Below are positions 55,592 to 58,861 of a stretch of 58,861 nucleotides of DNA, one piece after another. A program made the position numbers and the translations under genes. Under the pieces are notes generated by a model that searched no databases, had not been told where the DNA came from, and saw only the letters and a program-made list of their open reading frames with translations. The stretch is from the NCBI RefSeq assembly GCF_003477605.1, contig NZ_QUDR01000018.1, forward strand, positions 1 through 58,861. Reading direction: 5' to 3'. Every line of letters begins with the position of its first letter. The first letter of the stretch is position 1. The stretch comes from Clostridium sp. AF37-5. GTDB taxonomy: Bacteria > Bacillota > Clostridia > Lachnospirales > Lachnospiraceae.

Positions 55592-57088
55592 ATGGATTGT
55601 ACTACTCTCTTTAACTCTATATTTGAACAAGCAACCGGTACAGAACTGGTTAAATTTTGGTGTCCAGCTATAGCAAAACAGGAATTTCATCAAGTTTCGT
55701 GGTTAAAAAAAGCAGACAACTTAACTAAGGTTTTAGCTAAATTTCCAAAAGAAGACATTTACATGAGCTTTAATACTTTTAAAAACAAAGCAAATTTAAC
55801 CGGAACACGAAGAGATATTTTTAATTGCTATGCTTTTTGTATTGATGTTGATTACAAGCTTGGCAGAGACAAATCAGCCTCTGTAGAAGAAGCAATTTGT
55901 GCAATTCGTGAATTATATCATGATAATTCTATTATTCCGGTCCCATATTACATCGAGTACGGTAATCAATTTCGCCTTATTTATTTGTTAGATGGACATG
56001 TTTCCGGGAAAAAACAAATGCAGGCTTTGGATTTAGTACAAAAAAGACTGGTAGCAAAAATTAATCAATATCCGGTTTTTGATTTTTGCGCAGAAACACA
56101 AGGACTTCAATCATTCATTCGACTGCCGGGTAGTTATAACACAAAAAATGCTAAAGCAAATAAAATTACCTATAAATGGAATAATCAATTACAAGCATAT
56201 TGTATTGATTGGACTGCTGCATATAAAGAAATCAAAATAATTGAAGAAGATGAATTAGACCATGATGGTTGGGCTTTAGATACTCCAAAACGTAAAACCT
56301 TAATGGATTATATGGATATTGTATTGGGAGAATGGGAGAAACCGGCATGGTATTCTGCTTGGAAAAAGCAAAGCAAAAAAAAGAAACATCATCATTCAAG
56401 CAAAGAATTGAATGCTTCGCGAATGAAAGACATTCAGGCAATACAGGGGTATTATAAACAGAATCATACTGAGATTGGACATCGTAATCAATTATGTTTT
56501 GCCTTTTATATCCATGCAAAATTATTGTATTGCAATATGGATAAAGCATGGATTGCTCTTTGGGAATTTAATAACAATTTTACTAGCCCTTTGTCTGAAA
56601 AAAAGTTGCAAAATTGTATCTGCACTGCGATACATAAAAATTATTACATGAAAACATCTACACTTATGGATAAATTAGGCATTTCAAAAGAATTGGGAGA
56701 ACGTCTTAATTTACAGTGCATTCAACCAAAGACAAAAAATAATGCTGCTTACTGTAAAAAATACTACACAAAAAAGAAAATAAACACAAAACAAAAACAG
56801 TTAGAAAAAGAGAAGAAAACCATTATTGCTTTAAAAAAGAAATACAAAACCAATAAAACAATCGCTCATATTTTACATATTTCAGAAAAAAAAGTAGAGC
56901 GATTGGTTTCTGGTTTAATTAAAGAGCGAAAATTATGGTCTGCTAAAATATTAAAGCAGTTTCAAATTATTAGAGATTTCCAAACATGGACCTACTTGTT
57001 TGATAAAGATGAATCAATGTTTCGGCAACAAGAAGAGGAGGGATTTGATGAATTATACCCTATTATCCGAAAAGAACGCTCTGATTGA
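55592..57088 (+). CDS. AEP-type (archaeo-eukaryotic) primase with C-terminal HTH
   Basis: 498 aa, AAAGGAGCACATACAT before the ATG. Residues ~75-200 have the AEP core: CYAFCIDVDYK (catalytic D-x-D), FRLIYLLDG and FIRLPGSYNTKNAK. A middle helical region follows, and near residue 430 a helix-turn-helix-like segment NKTIAHILHISEKKVERLV. AEP primases on plasmids and phages make RNA/DNA primers for their own replication. No zinc finger is present; the CHC2 protein at 14301 could supply one. First gene of a three-gene operon. Confidence 0.8.
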   Translation: MDCTTLFNSIFEQATGTELVKFWCPAIAKQEFHQVSWLKKADNLTKVLAKFPKEDIYMSFNTFKNKANLTGTRRDIFNCYAFCIDVDYKLGRDKSASVEEAICAIRELYHDNSIIPVPYYIEYGNQFRLIYLLDGHVSGKKQMQALDLVQKRLVAKINQYPVFDFCAETQGLQSFIRLPGSYNTKNAKANKITYKWNNQLQAYCIDWTAAYKEIKIIEEDELDHDGWALDTPKRKTLMDYMDIVLGEWEKPAWYSAWKKQSKKKKHHHSSKELNASRMKDIQAIQGYYKQNHTEIGHRNQLCFAFYIHAKLLYCNMDKAWIALWEFNNNFTSPLSEKKLQNCICTAIHKNYYMKTSTLMDKLGISKELGERLNLQCIQPKTKNNAAYCKKYYTKKKINTKQKQLEKEKKTIIALKKKYKTNKTIAHILHISEKKVERLVSGLIKERKLWSAKILKQFQIIRDFQTWTYLFDKDESMFRQQEEEGFDELYPIIRKERSD

Positions 57089-57590
57089 TGAATTTAATGA
57101 TGATGTTCAGCAAATAAACGCATTAAGAAATCAAATTGTTGATTATCTTGAAGAAGCAGCATCTGCTGTTGTGGATGATGCAATTTACACGAAAATGATG
57201 CAAACAAACAAAGAGATAACAGATAAACTTGATGAAGTGCGTACTTTAATTACAAAACTAAAGAAGAAACGTCAATTAGATAAAATTTACGATACACTAA
57301 ATGAAATAATGGACCTTAAAGGGCTGTTTATCATGTATTTTGAACAATTAAAAGAGTCCGTGCAAGACTATAAAAAGCAGCAACGCTTCAAACAATATCA
57401 AAAAGAGAATGTTGATGTTGTTCCGTCTAATACATTAACCGGTTATTTTGACAAATGTAATACAAAAAAAGATTTGATACGGAAATATAAAAAATTAGTC
57501 AAAAAATATCATCCGGATAATGGTGGGGATGCACTTATTTTTGTAGAAATCAATCAACAATATGAAAAAAAGAAAGGAGAATTATCATGA
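57048..57590 (+). CDS. J-domain (DnaJ-like) protein, 180 aa
   Basis: Start at 57048 (MNYTLLSEKNALID) after AGGAGGGATTTG, overlapping the primase end by 41 bases. A coiled coil occupies residues ~1-110. The C-terminal ~45 residues form a J domain with the diagnostic KKYHPDNGG (HPD loop). J domains recruit and stimulate Hsp70. A C-terminal J domain behind a coiled coil suggests it targets DnaK to the primase or to the AAA+ partner encoded next, for example to remodel the initiation complex. Confidence 0.82.
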   Translation: MNYTLLSEKNALIDEFNDDVQQINALRNQIVDYLEEAASAVVDDAIYTKMMQTNKEITDKLDEVRTLITKLKKKRQLDKIYDTLNEIMDLKGLFIMYFEQLKESVQDYKKQQRFKQYQKENVDVVPSNTLTGYFDKCNTKKDLIRKYKKLVKKYHPDNGGDALIFVEINQQYEKKKGELS

Positions 57591-58717
57591 AATTATTACG
57601 AACCTTGTTGTTGAATTTAGGATGTGTTTTGTTTTTTATCATTCCAATTATTGGCTGGAGTGGTTTAATATGGTTATACATTAACGATTACCACTTTACA
57701 CAATTGACTTATATTTTAGCTGGCGTAATTGGGTTTGTTTTTTGGATTGGATGTTTTGTTTTACGAAGTTTTTTAAGGAAAGAACGACTAGAACAGGCAA
57801 CTCGTCAATTAAAGTCTGGGAAGCACAAATATTTAACGAAACAACAACGAGATGCGGCAGCACAGATGCAATTGTTAAAAAATGAATCCTTATTATCTGA
57901 TGCAGAATTCAAAAGCATTGTAAAAAAAGGCAGTAAACATCCGGAAGAAGATTTAAATGATTTAATCGGGTTAACAAAAGTTAAGCAAGAAGTGTTACGT
58001 TTTAAATCGCAAATAAAGGATAAAAAACACCCCATTAATAATATGCACATGTGCTTTTTAGGTAATCCAGGAACTGGGAAAACAACAATTGCCGGTATTC
58101 TAACCGGATTTTTATATCAATACAAGTACATTAAACGTAATGAATATATTTATGTTGATGGCAATTTTTTTAAATCGGGAGAAGACCCAATTGCACGTAC
58201 TAAAATGCTCTTAACAAGAGCAAAAGGGAAAATATTGTTTATTGATGAAGCCTACTCTCTTGTCCAAGGCAATTACGGCTTAGGGCAGCAGCTATTATCT
58301 ACCATTTTAAATGAGATGGAGAACGAAAGGACTAATATGATTGTTATATTGGCCGGATATAAAAAAGAAATGAAGGGATTATTTAATTCAAATTCTGGTC
58401 TTGCATCTCGCATAAAAAACTATTTTATGTTTGAAGATTATACAATCGAAGAAATGCAGCGAATTTTTATCAATTTGATTTACGCCGAAAACATGGTAGT
58501 CAGTTTAGAAGCATTAGAAAAGTTAGAAAAAATATTGCTTTCAAAAAAGAAAAACTCTAATTTTGCAAATGCACGAACAGTCCGTAATTTGGCAGAAAAA
58601 GCAATTACGGAACATTTTTATAATTTAGATGTCGGCAACATATCGAATGATAATAAATATCGTTTAGTTGCAGAAGATATTGTAAATGATATGTCAATTG
58701 ACAACTATTTTAATTAG
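57587..58717 (+). CDS. Membrane-anchored AAA+ ATPase (CbbX/SpoVK-like)
   Basis: 376 aa; the ATG overlaps the preceding TGA by 4 bases. Two N-terminal helices (~8-30 and ~38-60), then the CbbX-type AAA+ module: LIGLTKVKQEV, Walker A LGNPGTGKTTIA, ILFIDEAYSLV (Walker B), NMIVILAGYKKEM and SGLASRI (arginine finger region). Family members are remodelling ATPases. Conserved order primase, J protein, AAA+ suggests one complex at the membrane. A terminator follows at once. Confidence 0.88.
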   Translation: MKLLRTLLLNLGCVLFFIIPIIGWSGLIWLYINDYHFTQLTYILAGVIGFVFWIGCFVLRSFLRKERLEQATRQLKSGKHKYLTKQQRDAAAQMQLLKNESLLSDAEFKSIVKKGSKHPEEDLNDLIGLTKVKQEVLRFKSQIKDKKHPINNMHMCFLGNPGTGKTTIAGILTGFLYQYKYIKRNEYIYVDGNFFKSGEDPIARTKMLLTRAKGKILFIDEAYSLVQGNYGLGQQLLSTILNEMENERTNMIVILAGYKKEMKGLFNSNSGLASRIKNYFMFEDYTIEEMQRIFINLIYAENMVVSLEALEKLEKILLSKKKNSNFANARTVRNLAEKAITEHFYNLDVGNISNDNKYRLVAEDIVNDMSIDNYFN

Positions 58718-58743
58718 AAAAAGCCCCATAAAGGGGCTTTTTC
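58718..58743 (+). terminator. Intrinsic terminator
   Basis: AAAAAGCCCC-ATAAA-GGGGCTTTTT directly after the AAA+ gene. Confidence 0.93.
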
Positions 58744-58754
58744 AGACTGTAGAC

Positions 58755-58790
58755 AAAGTGGTGCTAGGACTGTTGTCCTAGCACCACTTT
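58755..58790. repeat. Perfect 16-bp inverted repeat
   Basis: AAAGTGGTGCTAGGAC-TGTT-GTCCTAGCACCACTTT, 12 bases beyond the previous terminator. It could be a bidirectional terminator for a convergent gene beyond the window, or a recombination or replication-termination site. Confidence 0.75.
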
Positions 58791-58861
58791 TCTCTGTTTG
58801 CAGCAATTGTTCGCCCAAAATGATAAAAAAGTCGATATTAAGCAGCCTTTCCTACCGCTTT

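Overview
The window looks like part of a large conjugative plasmid (or plasmid-like integrative element) from an AT-rich Clostridia host, most likely a gut or rumen Lachnospiraceae. The reasons are low GC, GGAGG-type ribosome sites, BspA/InlB-repeat surface proteins with the lysine-rich C-terminal module common in that family, a VirD4 coupling protein, and no housekeeping genes. This host call is an inference; no 16S rRNA or core gene is present.

Layout, left to right. 0-15 kb: two secreted repeat-rich surface proteins (the first runs off the left edge), two ImmA/IrrE-type metallopeptidases, the VirD4/TraG coupling ATPase with an unknown 482-aa partner, and a divergent CHC2 zinc-finger protein. 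15-21.5 kb: a lipoprotein, a set of tiny membrane proteins, an SPFH/band-7 protein and an RNA island with canonical tRNAs (Ser, Glu, Gln, Asn, Ile), aberrant tRNA-like genes, and two gene-free stretches full of hairpins that may be structured RNAs. 21.5-46 kb: about 55 short, mostly unrecognised and often acidic genes in tightly packed operons, like a phage early region. Recognisable members are two Panacea (DUF4065) proteins, a PARG/TIGR02452 protein, DUF551 proteins, YodL-like proteins, a ParB-fold protein, zinc ribbons and a RadC/JAB protein. 46-55 kb: a secreted glucosaminidase, an iteron-rich candidate origin, a UvrD/PcrA helicase, an HD-GYP phosphodiesterase, a YdjM-type membrane protein and a protein joining a MobV-relaxase-like domain to a VirB11/CpaF secretion ATPase. 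55.6-58.7 kb (+ strand): an AEP-type primase, a J-domain protein and a membrane-anchored AAA+ ATPase in one operon.

The most striking signal is a near-invariant element, AACAGACATATTA, present 26 times and always pointing towards the gene that follows. Most copies sit just downstream of the previous operon's terminator and 20-120 bases before the first start codon of the next. At least seven copies carry a second box (ATGATTT) exactly 13 bases upstream of AAACAGACATATTA. It behaves like the promoter of an element-wide transcription programme with its own sigma factor, activator or polymerase. Three genes or operons outside that programme (the 2.2-2.9 kb ImmA pair, the 3.9 kb gene and the 42.3 kb gene) have ordinary sigma-A-like promoters instead. 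Other notable items are the relaxase-ATPase fusion, tRNA-like genes with intact acceptor and T arms but no normal anticodon loop, candidate large RNAs, and a 40-base repeat placed at similar distances before two of the promoters.
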